Shown: one piece after another, positions 49,415-58,342 of the stretch | Layout of the letters: each line of letters opens with the position of its first letter | Position numbering within the stretch: position 1 is the stretch's first letter | NCBI GenBank assembly: GCA_012838305.1 | Contig: DUPN01000041.1 | Span: forward strand, 1-62,513 | Source of the DNA: Bacillota bacterium | GTDB lineage: Bacteria; Bacillota; Limnochordia; Darwinibacteriales; Darwinibacteriaceae | Reading direction: 5' to 3' | DNA: 62,513 bases | The notes under the pieces: generated by a model | What the model saw: only the letters and a program-made list of their open reading frames with translations | The model's database searches: none | What the model was told of the DNA's origin: nothing | Made by a program: the position numbers and the translations under genes

Positions 49415-50734
49415 CTACTTCCAGACCCTTTTCAGTTGCGTAAACTCCTGGATATATCCCCAGAAGGAGACGGGTGACATCATGATCTGGTAAAAAAGCA
49501 CAAAGACGAAAAAGCCCCATCCATTCCTTCGAATGTCGAGAGACAGCCTATGGAATACATTCTTCTGGTAACTGTATAGAATCAGGTAGCTGATCAGCGT
49601 CAGCGGTAGGACAAGTAAGGTCATGGGCCCGACGATATAGTAGTGACCAAAGAAGGCCGCAATCAGCCCCGGTATCCAGCAGAGGGAATAGGCAGTGTCT
49701 AGGTAGGGAAGCAGGAAGTTTACGCCGGTGAGGTACTTTACATATGCTTGGGGCTGATGCCAAGGCTTCATCGACCTTAAGGCTTCAATCATTCCCCGAG
49801 CCCACCTGGACCTCTGTTTGAAGAAATGTGAAGTAGAAATGGGCACCTCCGTAAAGGCTACAGCATGGGGTTCGAAATAGATTTTCCCATCATTCATCAT
49901 CAGGGACCAGGAAAGGACAATATCCTCTCCGATGGCATCCGGCCAGCCGCCGACCTCTCTGATCCGCTCCGTCTTGTAGATGCTGTAAGCTCCCTGGGCC
50001 ACCAAAGTACCTTGATACAGCCCCTGCATCCTCTTGATGGAGGCTATACCCAGAAAGTAATCCCACTCCTGAATTTTGGCCAGTAGGTTATCTCTGCTGT
50101 TTCTAGCCAAAACGGCGCCTGCCACAGCACTGACATCGTCAGGTGCTGTTTCGATTCTGGCCACAAGATGCCTTACTGCAGACTGGTGCAGCAGGGTATC
50201 GGCGTCTAGGGTGATCATCAAATCGGTGGAAATACTCTCTAACCCTTTGTTTAGCGCGTTAAACTTTCCCGGTTCTGCTTCCGCTATGACCACTAAATCT
50301 AAAACGAGCCTGGCGGCAGCATCCAGTGCCTCTTCAGCTGTTTGATCCGTAGAGCCATTGTCCACGACCAAGACATGGATCGGACCATCATAGTCCTGTT
50401 TGGCAATGTAGCTTAAGGTTTCTGCGATTCTCTCCGCTTCGTTTCTGGCTGCAATCAGTATCGTTACAGCTTGGTTAGGCCTCTCGTTCTTGAAGGGAGG
50501 CTGTCTATCAAGCAATAAACTGATCACCAAAAAGGTGTTACAGTACCCAGGTATATAGGCTATACCGGTAATAATCAGTATAGAGAGCGGCCAATTCGTT
50601 ACCTTGGCCAAATCAATAACCCAGGGTATGGACATGTAGATGCTGAAACACAACCAGAGAAGTGCTCCGATGTGACCTGCAACAAACTTGCTCTTGACAG
50701 GTATGTAGTTCTTGTATCCTTGCTCACTACTCAC
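49415..50734 (-). CDS. Family 2 processive-type glycosyltransferase
   Basis: A membrane GT2 enzyme of 439 residues like PgaC/NodC/hyaluronan synthases. Two N-terminal TMs precede the GT-A domain with VLVVDNGSTD, TLDADT, GEDIV and QRSRW (processivity motif); three or four TMs follow. The product is an extracellular polysaccharide or glycolipid, not identifiable. GTG 50734 has GGAG eight bases upstream; TTG 50779 is a weaker alternative. It stands alone on the minus strand; its neighbour at 51425 is a c-di-GMP-type protein. Confidence 0.85.
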   Translation of the reverse strand: MSSEQGYKNYIPVKSKFVAGHIGALLWLCFSIYMSIPWVIDLAKVTNWPLSILIITGIAYIPGYCNTFLVISLLLDRQPPFKNERPNQAVTILIAARNEAERIAETLSYIAKQDYDGPIHVLVVDNGSTDQTAEEALDAAARLVLDLVVIAEAEPGKFNALNKGLESISTDLMITLDADTLLHQSAVRHLVARIETAPDDVSAVAGAVLARNSRDNLLAKIQEWDYFLGIASIKRMQGLYQGTLVAQGAYSIYKTERIREVGGWPDAIGEDIVLSWSLMMNDGKIYFEPHAVAFTEVPISTSHFFKQRSRWARGMIEALRSMKPWHQPQAYVKYLTGVNFLLPYLDTAYSLCWIPGLIAAFFGHYYIVGPMTLLVLPLTLISYLILYSYQKNVFHRLSLDIRRNGWGFFVFVLFYQIMMSPVSFWGYIQEFTQLKRVWK

Positions 50735-51424
50735 TTGCAGGTCTCCGGAAGCCAAATCGTTTTTTCTGTCTGTATACAAAACCCTACACCAACCTCCAAA
50801 CGTTTTTGACAGTATTCGATGTATTCCAGAAAAATCCTGCTAGCGAGGGAGCACAGTGACGAATACCGTTGCACACTATTTTCTCGTAGGGTTAGTATAA
50901 AAACTCGCTGGTTTTCCCGGACCCCTATCGTCAGCAAACAGAGGTGAGCTGGAGAGAACCCGCGACCACTAAAATGACGCATCTAAGGCGTCAGGCAAGG
51001 GGGAAAATGTTGGATAGGCAGGACAAATTATCAAGAAGTTGAACTCTGCAGTAAACAGGGAAATCTGTACAGCACACCCTGCAAGGAGCGGAACGAAGAT
51101 GAGTTTGCGTCGAGGGGCAAATCTGAGGATTAGGACGTATCCTGTTCAGGCATTCGTCAAGCGGGCGTTCATAACGCTGCCAGCCTTAGTCATCCTGTCC
51201 CCCTTTTTCGTTTTTCCCTCGTTTATCTGCCCCTAAAGTCTGAGATGGAGAACTTCAGCTGAATCTCTAAACTTCGCTCTGGCTCATCCGAGCGGAGGAT
51301 GAAAGCTTTCATGATGCTATAGTTAGGGCAGATCGGGCTATCTATCAGTCGAAATTCGATGGTGGGAACAAAGCGGTTGCACTCTAGGTCTGGGTTAGCG
51401 CCAGCCTATCGAGGAGAAGGAATC
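50735..51424. other. 690-bp divergent intergenic region
   Basis: No confident gene. A TGACGC/GCGTCA hairpin (50975-50993) is followed by T residues on the minus strand. One plus-strand frame of 45 codons (51099-51236, MSLRRGANLRIRTYPVQAF) has AAGGAGCGG upstream and a hydrophobic end, but nothing recognisable. I looked for a c-di-GMP riboswitch and saw no match. Confidence 0.5.
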
Positions 51425-53569
51425 ATGAAAGAGAAACATACTGTACGCCTATTGCCAAGGAGCGGGAGAAATCGTACACCTTTAACCCTGATATCCGCAG
51501 TTGTGACTGTGGCCATAGCAGCCTGCCTCTATTTGAGCTTCGCCTGGTTCAGGTATGATCGCATGGCCAGACTGGAGGCTGCCGCCTTGGCGCAGTCTGT
51601 GGCTTCGCTGATGCATGTGGAACACATCGCGGCACTGACTGGCGAGACCGAGGATCACAATGCCCATCTTGTGGAGCAGTCCCTAAGACAGCTCGTTGAG
51701 GTTACAGATTCCATTTATTATGCCTACATTCTAAGACAAGACGACGGGGGCTATACCATTGTTTCGGATTCGTCCTCTGCTGACACCACGGCGTCCCGGC
51801 CCACCAAGCGAAGCTGCGAGGAGACGGCGGAGGCTAACCGCATTCCCTTTGAGACGGGGCGCCACTTCATCACCGGGCCGATTTCCACTCCTTGCGGAGA
51901 CTGGATCAGAGCTTTGGTCCCCATCTTTGATTCTGACAGCACCAGCGTCATCGCCCTCCTTGGGCTCAGCTATGCTGCCTCTGAGTGGCGTGGCAAGTTG
52001 TGGAACAGGATGATTCCCGATGTTATCGTCGTTTTTTGCTTGAGTGCCCTTGCTTTCACCCTCGTTCATCTGCTCCGGCGTAATGTCCAGTTGCGAGCAG
52101 CGGAGGAATCACGCCAGGAGAGCGAGCGCAGTAAATCGGTGTTTTTTGCCCAACTGCCTGGAATGGCATATCGCTGTAAGAATGACCCCAATTGGACCAT
52201 GGAATTCGTATCAGAAGGTTCCCTTGAGCTGACTGGCCACAAGGCGGAAAGCTTCATCCTCAATCGAGACATCTCGTATAACGCGATCATCTCCCCCGAG
52301 TATCGCGATCTTGTGCGCGAGGAATGGAACCGCGTTGTGCTGCAGCGCAAACGCTATCGCGATCAATACGAGATTATCACGAAATCGGGTGAACGAAAGT
52401 GGGTTTTGGAGTTAGGTCAAGCTATCTATGCTGACGATGGCAAGGCGGAGGCGCTCGAGGGCATTGTGCTGGACATCTCAGACCAGAAGGAAAAGGACCG
52501 TCAAATCGCTCACCTCAGAAAACACGACTTCCTCACCGGCTTATATAACCGTAGTTTTCTGGAGCAGGAAAGGCAGCGTCTTGATCAAGGGGAGTACTGG
52601 CCCCTGTCTGTTGTGATCTGTGACATCGACGGTCTGCGCGTGATCAATGACGCCTATGGTCAAGATGAGGGAGACTACCTGATTATCAAGACGGGGCAAC
52701 TTATCCAGAACCGCCTGCGCGACACGGACGTCCTGGCTCACACCGGAGGAGGAGAATTTATCGTCCTATTACCCCGCACAGACGGACAGGCTGCATACGA
52801 TGTTGTCTCGGACGTCGAGAGTTCCATCGATAGCTATAACCGAACCAATGAAAGGTCCCTCTATACCATCAGTGTTTCCATTGGCTACAGTACGAAAGAA
52901 GGGCCAGCCCAAGATATGCAGGCTGTGGTAAACGAGGCCCATGAGCATCTGCGTCGTCGTAAGATGTTGAATCAGAACAGCTCCCACTCGGCCATTGTAG
53001 CATCGATCATGGCGGCCCTTTATGCCAAGAGCCAGGAAACGGAGGAGCATGGACAGCGTTTAGGGCGATTGAGCACGATGATTGGCAGGGAACTCGACCT
53101 CGGGCAATCTGACCTGGATGCCCTGGAGCTGTTATCTAAGCTTCATGATATAGGCAAGATTGGCATTGACGATTACATCTTGAATAAACCCTCCCACTTG
53201 AGTGAGGAGGAATGGGCCATCATGAAACAGCATCCCGAAATCGGCCATCGCATTGCCATGACATCGCCTCAGCTCAGGCATATTGCGCCTTATATCCTCT
53301 ATCATCATGAACGCTGGGATGGAGGAGGATACCCCATGGGCTTACGGGATAAGGAGATCCCGCTGATCGCACGGATTTTGGCTGTAGCTGACGCATTCGA
53401 TGCTATGACTCAAGATCGGGTATACCGCAAGGCGTTGCCTTTAGACGATGCCCTCACGGAAATTGAGAGGAATGCCGGCACCCAGTTCGATCCCGAAATT
53501 GCCGAGCTGTTTGTGGGGCTGATCAGGGAGAGGGGAGAGAACTGGTTGGAGGAAGACTTAACGGGCTGA
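51425..53569 (+). CDS. Membrane PAS-GGDEF(degenerate)-HD-GYP protein
   Basis: A 714-residue signalling protein. Order: TM1 (about 22-42), an extracytoplasmic sensor region (about 45-200), TM2 (about 203-225), PAS (about 245-360), GGDEF-like domain, HD-GYP domain. The GGDEF motif reads GGGEF near residue 440, so cyclase activity is doubtful, while the upstream RDTD matches the allosteric RxxD site. The HD-GYP is complete (HDIGKIGI near 572, HHERWDGGGYP near 630), predicting c-di-GMP hydrolysis. ATG 51425 follows GAGGAGAAGG. Confidence 0.9.
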   Translation: MKEKHTVRLLPRSGRNRTPLTLISAVVTVAIAACLYLSFAWFRYDRMARLEAAALAQSVASLMHVEHIAALTGETEDHNAHLVEQSLRQLVEVTDSIYYAYILRQDDGGYTIVSDSSSADTTASRPTKRSCEETAEANRIPFETGRHFITGPISTPCGDWIRALVPIFDSDSTSVIALLGLSYAASEWRGKLWNRMIPDVIVVFCLSALAFTLVHLLRRNVQLRAAEESRQESERSKSVFFAQLPGMAYRCKNDPNWTMEFVSEGSLELTGHKAESFILNRDISYNAIISPEYRDLVREEWNRVVLQRKRYRDQYEIITKSGERKWVLELGQAIYADDGKAEALEGIVLDISDQKEKDRQIAHLRKHDFLTGLYNRSFLEQERQRLDQGEYWPLSVVICDIDGLRVINDAYGQDEGDYLIIKTGQLIQNRLRDTDVLAHTGGGEFIVLLPRTDGQAAYDVVSDVESSIDSYNRTNERSLYTISVSIGYSTKEGPAQDMQAVVNEAHEHLRRRKMLNQNSSHSAIVASIMAALYAKSQETEEHGQRLGRLSTMIGRELDLGQSDLDALELLSKLHDIGKIGIDDYILNKPSHLSEEEWAIMKQHPEIGHRIAMTSPQLRHIAPYILYHHERWDGGGYPMGLRDKEIPLIARILAVADAFDAMTQDRVYRKALPLDDALTEIERNAGTQFDPEIAELFVGLIRERGENWLEEDLTG

Positions 53570-53584
53570 GGGGACAATTCCGTG

Positions 53585-53755
53585 ATGGAGATCAAGCAGG
53601 GCACCAAAAGTTCTTACGTCGGTGGTTCGGAGGATCGCCCTTTGGATGCGATGACCTATGTTCTCTTTGGTGAAGATCGGATCCTCATCGATCATACATT
53701 CGTGACGACAGGAGGATCGTTCCCCTCTGCCCAAGCGTAGATGGAGACAGAAAAG
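53585..53755 (+). pseudogene. Remnant of a small GNAT acetyltransferase (Acetyltransf_CG type)
   Basis: An ATG at 53585 opens a 51-codon frame ending TAG 53740. It reads like the first half of the short GNAT family (EDRPLDAMTYVLFGED, then ILIDHTFVTT). The acetyl-CoA-binding RGQG segment is missing. The family's C-terminal core then appears in another frame (RRIVPLCPSV, about 53710-53739). An internal deletion with frameshift explains both. The family match is from memory of the motif. Confidence 0.55.
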
Positions 53756-53893
53756 GACGATCACGATCGATTGGAGGCGTTAAGGGAGAAAAAACGATCA
53801 GGCCCAACCTTCGCCTCGCCCAAAATCTATTGACCGGCCCCGGAATGTTCGATATAGTGGAGCCCATAGCGAGGAGCGTCTGGAGGTTGGCAC

Positions 53894-54607
53894 ATGCTGC
53901 AAGGGCTAATTTGGGGCTATGGAATCATTCTTGCTTATTTCCTGGTTTCGGCAGGTTTGGCGCTAGTTATTCGTCACTTGATTCCCATTCCTAGAGAAGT
54001 ATTTCGAAAAAGTCTGCACTTAATTGTTCTAGGGTCCGTATTTGGTTGGGTCTACGCCTTTGCCACCTGGTGGATGGCGGTCCTTGCTTTGATTATCTTT
54101 GTTGCCATGGTGCTTCCCCTTTTGCATCTGGCCCAAGGCTGCCCAGGTTACTCCGAGCTCTTGGTAGAGCGCCGACCGGGGGAGATCAAAAACAGCTTGG
54201 TCACTGTGTCGGCCATGCTCATCATTCTGATTACCGTTTGTTGGGGTCATTTGGGCCAGAAGTACTTGGTGATCGCATCGGTGGCCGCTTGGGGTTTGGG
54301 AGACGCTGCAGCAGCGCTGGTTGGCAAACGCTTTGGCAAACACCACATCGAAGGAAAACGGGTTGAGGGCCGCAAGAGCCTGGAAGGAACCATCTCTATG
54401 TTTGTGGTGTCCTTTTTTTCGGTTCTCATCGTTTTGCTGGCCAATGGTTCACTGCGGTCTGGTTATCTCCCCGTTTCGTTTGTGACTGCAGCGGTCAGTG
54501 CCGTTGTGGAACTGTACACGAGAGGCGGGATGGATACCATCACATGTCCCTTGGCGGCGTCGTCCGTTCTAATTCCAATGGTCTATTTGTGGGGGGGTCT
54601 ACGATGA
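53894..54607 (+). CDS. Phytol/dolichol kinase-like membrane protein (VTE5/Sec59 type)
   Basis: A 237-residue protein with about six TMs. It shows the family's FRKSLHLIVLG near the N-terminus and GLGDAAAALVGKRFGKH with KSLEGT in the loop. Members phosphorylate isoprenoid alcohols using CTP or transfer cytidyl groups to lipids; the substrate is unknown here. ATG 53894 lies 7 bp after TGGAGG. It overlaps the next gene by ATGA. Confidence 0.82.
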   Translation: MLQGLIWGYGIILAYFLVSAGLALVIRHLIPIPREVFRKSLHLIVLGSVFGWVYAFATWWMAVLALIIFVAMVLPLLHLAQGCPGYSELLVERRPGEIKNSLVTVSAMLIILITVCWGHLGQKYLVIASVAAWGLGDAAAALVGKRFGKHHIEGKRVEGRKSLEGTISMFVVSFFSVLIVLLANGSLRSGYLPVSFVTAAVSAVVELYTRGGMDTITCPLAASSVLIPMVYLWGGLR

Positions 54608-55221
54608 AGAAGACGTCTGGAGAACGAACCCTCCGCGCCTCAGTGCTGCTCAGTTCACCGGGTCCTCTGGTCCTGGGGATCGCTCTCATCTACGGTCGAT
54701 CCGCCACGCAATTGGCGGACTTTGTGCGGCGTACTGCGGAATTAGCTGCCATTATCGTGTCCTGGATCGTATTCAGAGCTCTTCAGAAAGACGGTGAAAA
54801 TGATCCAGCTTTAAAGAGGAGGCTGGAGAGAGCGGTCAAGAGTGGAGTCGGTGCGGCCCTTTGTCTTTCAGGCTTGGCCATGCTCTTTATCGCCTTTTTC
54901 TCAGCGCACTCGGATCAGCAGAATGTGATTCCCGGTCTGATCATCGCTTTTTTGGGAGTCATCGTTAATTCTTGGTTTTGGTTCCGCTATGGCAAGCTGT
55001 ATCGGGAAAAACCCGATGCCATTCTGGCTGTACAGAGCCGACTGTATAGGGCCAAGACGGTGGTGGATGTATGCGTAGTGCTGGCTTTGCTTTTTGTGGT
55101 TTTGGCCCCGAAGGCAGCGATAACATCCATCGTCGATGTGGGCGGATCCGTTGTCGTCGCCCTTTATCTTGTCAGAAGCGGTATTCTAACAATCCGCAAC
55201 AAGTTGCCCGCCACCGAGTAG
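54604..55221 (+). CDS. Cation-diffusion-facilitator-like membrane protein
   Basis: A 205-residue membrane protein with about five or six TMs. The second half (YRAKTVVDVCVVLALLFVVL and IVDVGGSVVVALYLVRSGI) resembles the CDF membrane domain, but the usual HxxxD/DxxxD metal pairs are weak or absent and there is no cytoplasmic domain. Transport function is therefore uncertain. It is coupled to the kinase-like gene by a four-base overlap. The TAG stop lies in the terminator. Confidence 0.65.
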   Translation: MKKTSGERTLRASVLLSSPGPLVLGIALIYGRSATQLADFVRRTAELAAIIVSWIVFRALQKDGENDPALKRRLERAVKSGVGAALCLSGLAMLFIAFFSAHSDQQNVIPGLIIAFLGVIVNSWFWFRYGKLYREKPDAILAVQSRLYRAKTVVDVCVVLALLFVVLAPKAAITSIVDVGGSVVVALYLVRSGILTIRNKLPATE

Positions 55222-55232
55222 GTGGTTTTTTT
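55211..55232 (+). terminator. Terminator after the CDF-like gene
   Basis: CCACC (55211-55215) and GGTGG (55221-55225) around GAGTA, followed by seven T residues. Confidence 0.9.
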
Positions 55233-55271
55233 GTCCTTCAAAAGGCGTAGAAGCTCCCTTTGGTTCTCCTC

Positions 55272-55946
55272 TCACTCACCAAAGAAGGTCACTTCGCCAC
55301 CGAGACTGTATTTTGCACCCACAATGGAGAGAACCCCCTCTTCTGCGCCTTGTTGAATGATCTCGCTTTGCAGTAGCTGCCCTATGACGGCCGTAATGTT
55401 GGCATCCGCAACACGCTCATAGAGTTCTGCCCTTGTTCCAGCAAAGGACTGAAGGACGGATTCTGCAGAGGGTTTGATCAAATCTAGAAGATCTGCGATG
55501 TGACCGCCTGCCTCGGCCTCGTCTAGCAGGGAGCGAACGGAGGCTTTTACCGCGCCACAACCTTCATGCCCGAGCACAACCACGAGCGGTACGCCTAGTT
55601 CTGCGATGGCGTACTCCACACTGCCCAGTGCTAGGGTATCCACGACATTTCCAGCCAGACGAATCACGAACAGATCACCTAGGCCTTGGTCGAAGATGTG
55701 CTCTGGCGGGATGCGGGAGTCTGAACACCCCACAATAACCGCAAATGGGTGCTGCGCTACGGCGAGACTTTCCCTTCGTTCCGGCGACAAGTCTGGGTTG
55801 TTAAGCCCCTGTAGATAGCGACTGTTTCCCTCCATAAGCCAGGCTAAAGACATTCCTGCTGTCAATGGTTGTTCCCCATGAACCGGTAGGGTGGCCGCAG
55901 CCATGATCGCGATCATAAGCAAAACGAGGCAATGCCGTCTTTTCAT
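55272..55946 (-). CDS. Exported beta-class carbonic anhydrase
   Basis: A 224-residue zinc enzyme interconverting CO2 and bicarbonate. A signal peptide (CLVLLMIAIMAAATLPVHG) exports it. Zinc ligands are in GCSDSRIP and GHEGCGAV. ATG 55946 follows GAAGAAGG on the minus strand. It is monocistronic and divergent from the metal-ATPase operon. Most bacterial beta enzymes are cytoplasmic, so the signal peptide is notable. Confidence 0.92.
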   Translation of the reverse strand: MKRRHCLVLLMIAIMAAATLPVHGEQPLTAGMSLAWLMEGNSRYLQGLNNPDLSPERRESLAVAQHPFAVIVGCSDSRIPPEHIFDQGLGDLFVIRLAGNVVDTLALGSVEYAIAELGVPLVVVLGHEGCGAVKASVRSLLDEAEAGGHIADLLDLIKPSAESVLQSFAGTRAELYERVADANITAVIGQLLQSEIIQQGAEEGVLSIVGAKYSLGGEVTFFGE

Positions 55947-56052
55947 CCTTCTTCACCATCTTCCCTAAAATGTGATCATCTAGTTCGTTCAGAATTTGCC
56001 CAAATCCTGCCTATTCCCTGGCGCGAAAAAATTAGGACCTCCCTTGGGAAAT

Positions 56053-56094
56053 TTGATCCCTGTCATTTTTCCTGAGAGTAGGCCATGCTAGAAT
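56053..56094 (+). promoter_or_regulatory. FNR/DNR-like box and -10 element upstream of 56138
   Basis: TTGAT-CCCT-GTCAT at 56053-56066 resembles the TTGAT-N4-ATCAA box of the CRP/FNR family. A TAGAAT -10 lies at 56089-56094 with no -35 hexamer (TTTTTC at the -35 place). The box centre is at -41.5, the class II activator position. The same arrangement occurs at 58343-58384. Confidence 0.6.
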
Positions 56095-56137
56095 CGAGAT
56101 AGAAACACGGAGAATAAGGGGAAAAGGAGAGACCATA

Positions 56138-56434
56138 ATGACAACATTTAGCGAAGCGAAGGAACGTAACCTCAAGACACTGGAGCAATATGTACCGATT
56201 GTGGCACGAGTGCACGGGGGCAGCCACCCCGAGTTCCACCAAGTGCGGCAAGTATTCGCTGCCATGAACGAAAAGCTGAAGGCAGCGGATTCGTCGAGAC
56301 CCGATCTGACCCATGAGTTCGAGCAGCTGCGGGAAGTCACAGGCGACTACGCCATTCCAGGTGATGTATGTGAGAGCTATGCAGCGGTTTATAGCATGTT
56401 AGCCGAACTGGATCAAGCCTACCATCGAGGATAG
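56138..56434 (+). CDS. Hemerythrin-like protein resembling part of RIC/ScdA
   Basis: A 98-residue soluble protein. YVPIVARVHGGSHPEFHQV and EFEQLREVTGDYAIPGDVCE resemble the di-iron RIC/ScdA/YtfE repair domain. The protein stops before the HIHLENN-type histidines, so the di-iron site would be incomplete alone. It might bind heme or iron differently, or act with a partner. ATG 56138 follows AAAGGAGA. The ATPase gene begins 41 bp later. The family link is from motif memory. Confidence 0.65.
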   Translation: MTTFSEAKERNLKTLEQYVPIVARVHGGSHPEFHQVRQVFAAMNEKLKAADSSRPDLTHEFEQLREVTGDYAIPGDVCESYAAVYSMLAELDQAYHRG

Positions 56435-56475
56435 ACGGGATATGTGCCGACGAAACGAAGGAAGAGGGTGACCAT

Positions 56476-58332
56476 ATGCAGCGCAGGATCTTGAGGCAGA
56501 AGAACATGATCACAGTCACGAGTGGTGCACTGATTACAGTTGGCTTTCTTAGTCTGTGGGCCTGGAGTAATGTCCTGGTCTTCGAGTGGGCCCTAATTAT
56601 CGCTTCCATCTTGGGTGTAGCACCCATCGCCATCCAAGCCTATCAGGCGCTGAGGGTACGGGTGGTCAGCATCGATGTACTGGTGACGATCGCCGTCTTG
56701 GGTGCATTCCTGATCCGAAACTTTGAGGAATCCGCCATCGTTACTTTTCTGTTTCTGTTCGGCGCCTTTCTGGAGCAGCGCACGCTGAACAAGACACGCT
56801 CTGCCATCAAGGAATTGACCGAGATGGCCCCAGAAAGTGCTCTCAAGCAGATGGAGGACGGCCAGTTTGTGGAAGTGGACGTGGAAGAGGTTGATGTCGG
56901 TGATATTCTGCTGGTGAAAACCGGGGCCAAAGTCCCTGTGGATGGAAGAGTTCTTGTGGGAGAGGCTAGTATCAATGAAGCGAGCATTACGGGAGAGTCC
57001 ATACCTGTGGCCAAGGGAGAGGGTTCCCCTGTCTTTGCCGGAACCATCCTGGATAACGGCACAGTGCAGATTGTGGCCGATCGTGTCGGAGAGGATACCA
57101 CCTTTGGACGAATTATCGAACTTGTGGAGGAAGCCCAGGACTCCAAGTCCGAAGCGGAGCGTTTTATCGACCGCTTCTCCAAGTACTATACACCCGCTGT
57201 CTTGGTCTTGTCCTTTCTTGTCTGGCTCTTCTCTCGCCACCTGGAGCTGGCCATTACCATCTTGGTACTGGGTTGTCCCGGTGCGTTGGTAATCGGAGTG
57301 CCTGTCTCCAATGTGGCTGGAATCGGAAACGGAGCACGCCATGGTGTGCTGCTCAAAGGGAGCGAAGTGATTGGAGATTTCAGTCGAGTTGATACCATGG
57401 TCTTCGATAAGACCGGTACATTGACGGTAGGAAACCCGTCGGTGGCAGAAAAGGCGTACTACGGGGCTAACCACGAACAAGCATTAGCTTATCTGGCCAG
57501 CGTAGAACGTGAGTCGGATCATCCTCTGGCCAAGGCCGTCTTGGAGGAAATTGGAGATACAGAAGCCTACGTTGTGGAAAACACGGAAGTCGTCAAAGGG
57601 GGCGGAATTGTAGCTACAGTCGATAGCCATAGGGTAGCCGTGGGCAATGCGGCCTTAATGGAACGGGAGTCCGTTGCCCTCAGCGCAGAAGCAAGGGCAG
57701 ACTTGGCTCGTTTTGAGAAGAACGGAAACTCACTCGTCTTAAGCGCTGTTGATGGGGAGCTCAAGATCATGATGGGCGTCCGTGACCCGATCCGGCCCGG
57801 GGTGAAGGAGCATCTACGAAGGCTAAGAAAGCTGGGAGTCAAGAACCTTGTGGTACTATCCGGCGACAACCAGGGAACAGTCGATGTTGTCAGTCGTGAG
57901 CTCGGGTTGACGGAAGCATATGGGCACATGCTCCCGGAAGATAAGGCTGCCTACATTAGGAGGCTGATTGAGGAAGAAGGCCGCATTGTTGCCTTCGTGG
58001 GAGACGGTGTCAATGACAGCCCTTCTCTGGCCCTGGCGCAGATCGGTATTGCCATGGGTGGAGGCACTGACGTGGCCATCGAAACCTCCGATGTTGTCCT
58101 GATCAACTCCGACTTTAGCCGTTTGCCCCATGCTCTCGGTTTGACCAAGGCCACCGCTCGTAACATGCGGCAGAACATTCTGATCGCCGTAGGTGTCGTA
58201 GCTGTCCTGCTGGTAAGTCTGATCTTTAGTGATTGGATGAACATGTCCATCGGCATGCTCGTCCATGAGGGCAGTATCCTGGCGGTGATCCTCAATGGGA
58301 TGCGACTGCTCCGCTACAAACTTCCTGAATAA
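56476..58332 (+). CDS. P1B-type heavy-metal-translocating ATPase with CPG motif
   Basis: A 618-residue metal exporter without an N-terminal HMA domain. Visible: several N-terminal TMs, TGES near residue 172, the membrane metal motif C267-P268-G269 where CPC or SPC is usual, phosphorylation site DKTGT near 312, ESDHP for nucleotide binding, GDGVND, and HEGSILAVILNGMRLL in the last TMs. The HEGS feature is shared with Zn/Cd/Fe-type pumps; the metal is undecided. A separate HMA protein is encoded just downstream. Confidence 0.9.
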   Translation: MQRRILRQKNMITVTSGALITVGFLSLWAWSNVLVFEWALIIASILGVAPIAIQAYQALRVRVVSIDVLVTIAVLGAFLIRNFEESAIVTFLFLFGAFLEQRTLNKTRSAIKELTEMAPESALKQMEDGQFVEVDVEEVDVGDILLVKTGAKVPVDGRVLVGEASINEASITGESIPVAKGEGSPVFAGTILDNGTVQIVADRVGEDTTFGRIIELVEEAQDSKSEAERFIDRFSKYYTPAVLVLSFLVWLFSRHLELAITILVLGCPGALVIGVPVSNVAGIGNGARHGVLLKGSEVIGDFSRVDTMVFDKTGTLTVGNPSVAEKAYYGANHEQALAYLASVERESDHPLAKAVLEEIGDTEAYVVENTEVVKGGGIVATVDSHRVAVGNAALMERESVALSAEARADLARFEKNGNSLVLSAVDGELKIMMGVRDPIRPGVKEHLRRLRKLGVKNLVVLSGDNQGTVDVVSRELGLTEAYGHMLPEDKAAYIRRLIEEEGRIVAFVGDGVNDSPSLALAQIGIAMGGGTDVAIETSDVVLINSDFSRLPHALGLTKATARNMRQNILIAVGVVAVLLVSLIFSDWMNMSIGMLVHEGSILAVILNGMRLLRYKLPE

Positions 58333-58342
58333 ACCGGGGAAT

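Noticed and set aside
50731-50982. Minus-strand frame of 83 codons upstream of the glycosyltransferase
   Set aside because: No ribosome site at its start, no conserved pattern, and it spans what should be the glycosyltransferase leader.
51237-51424. c-di-GMP riboswitch upstream of the HD-GYP gene
   Set aside because: Neither the GEMM-I core nor a pseudoknot-like GEMM-II pattern is visible; the similarity is only the gene context.
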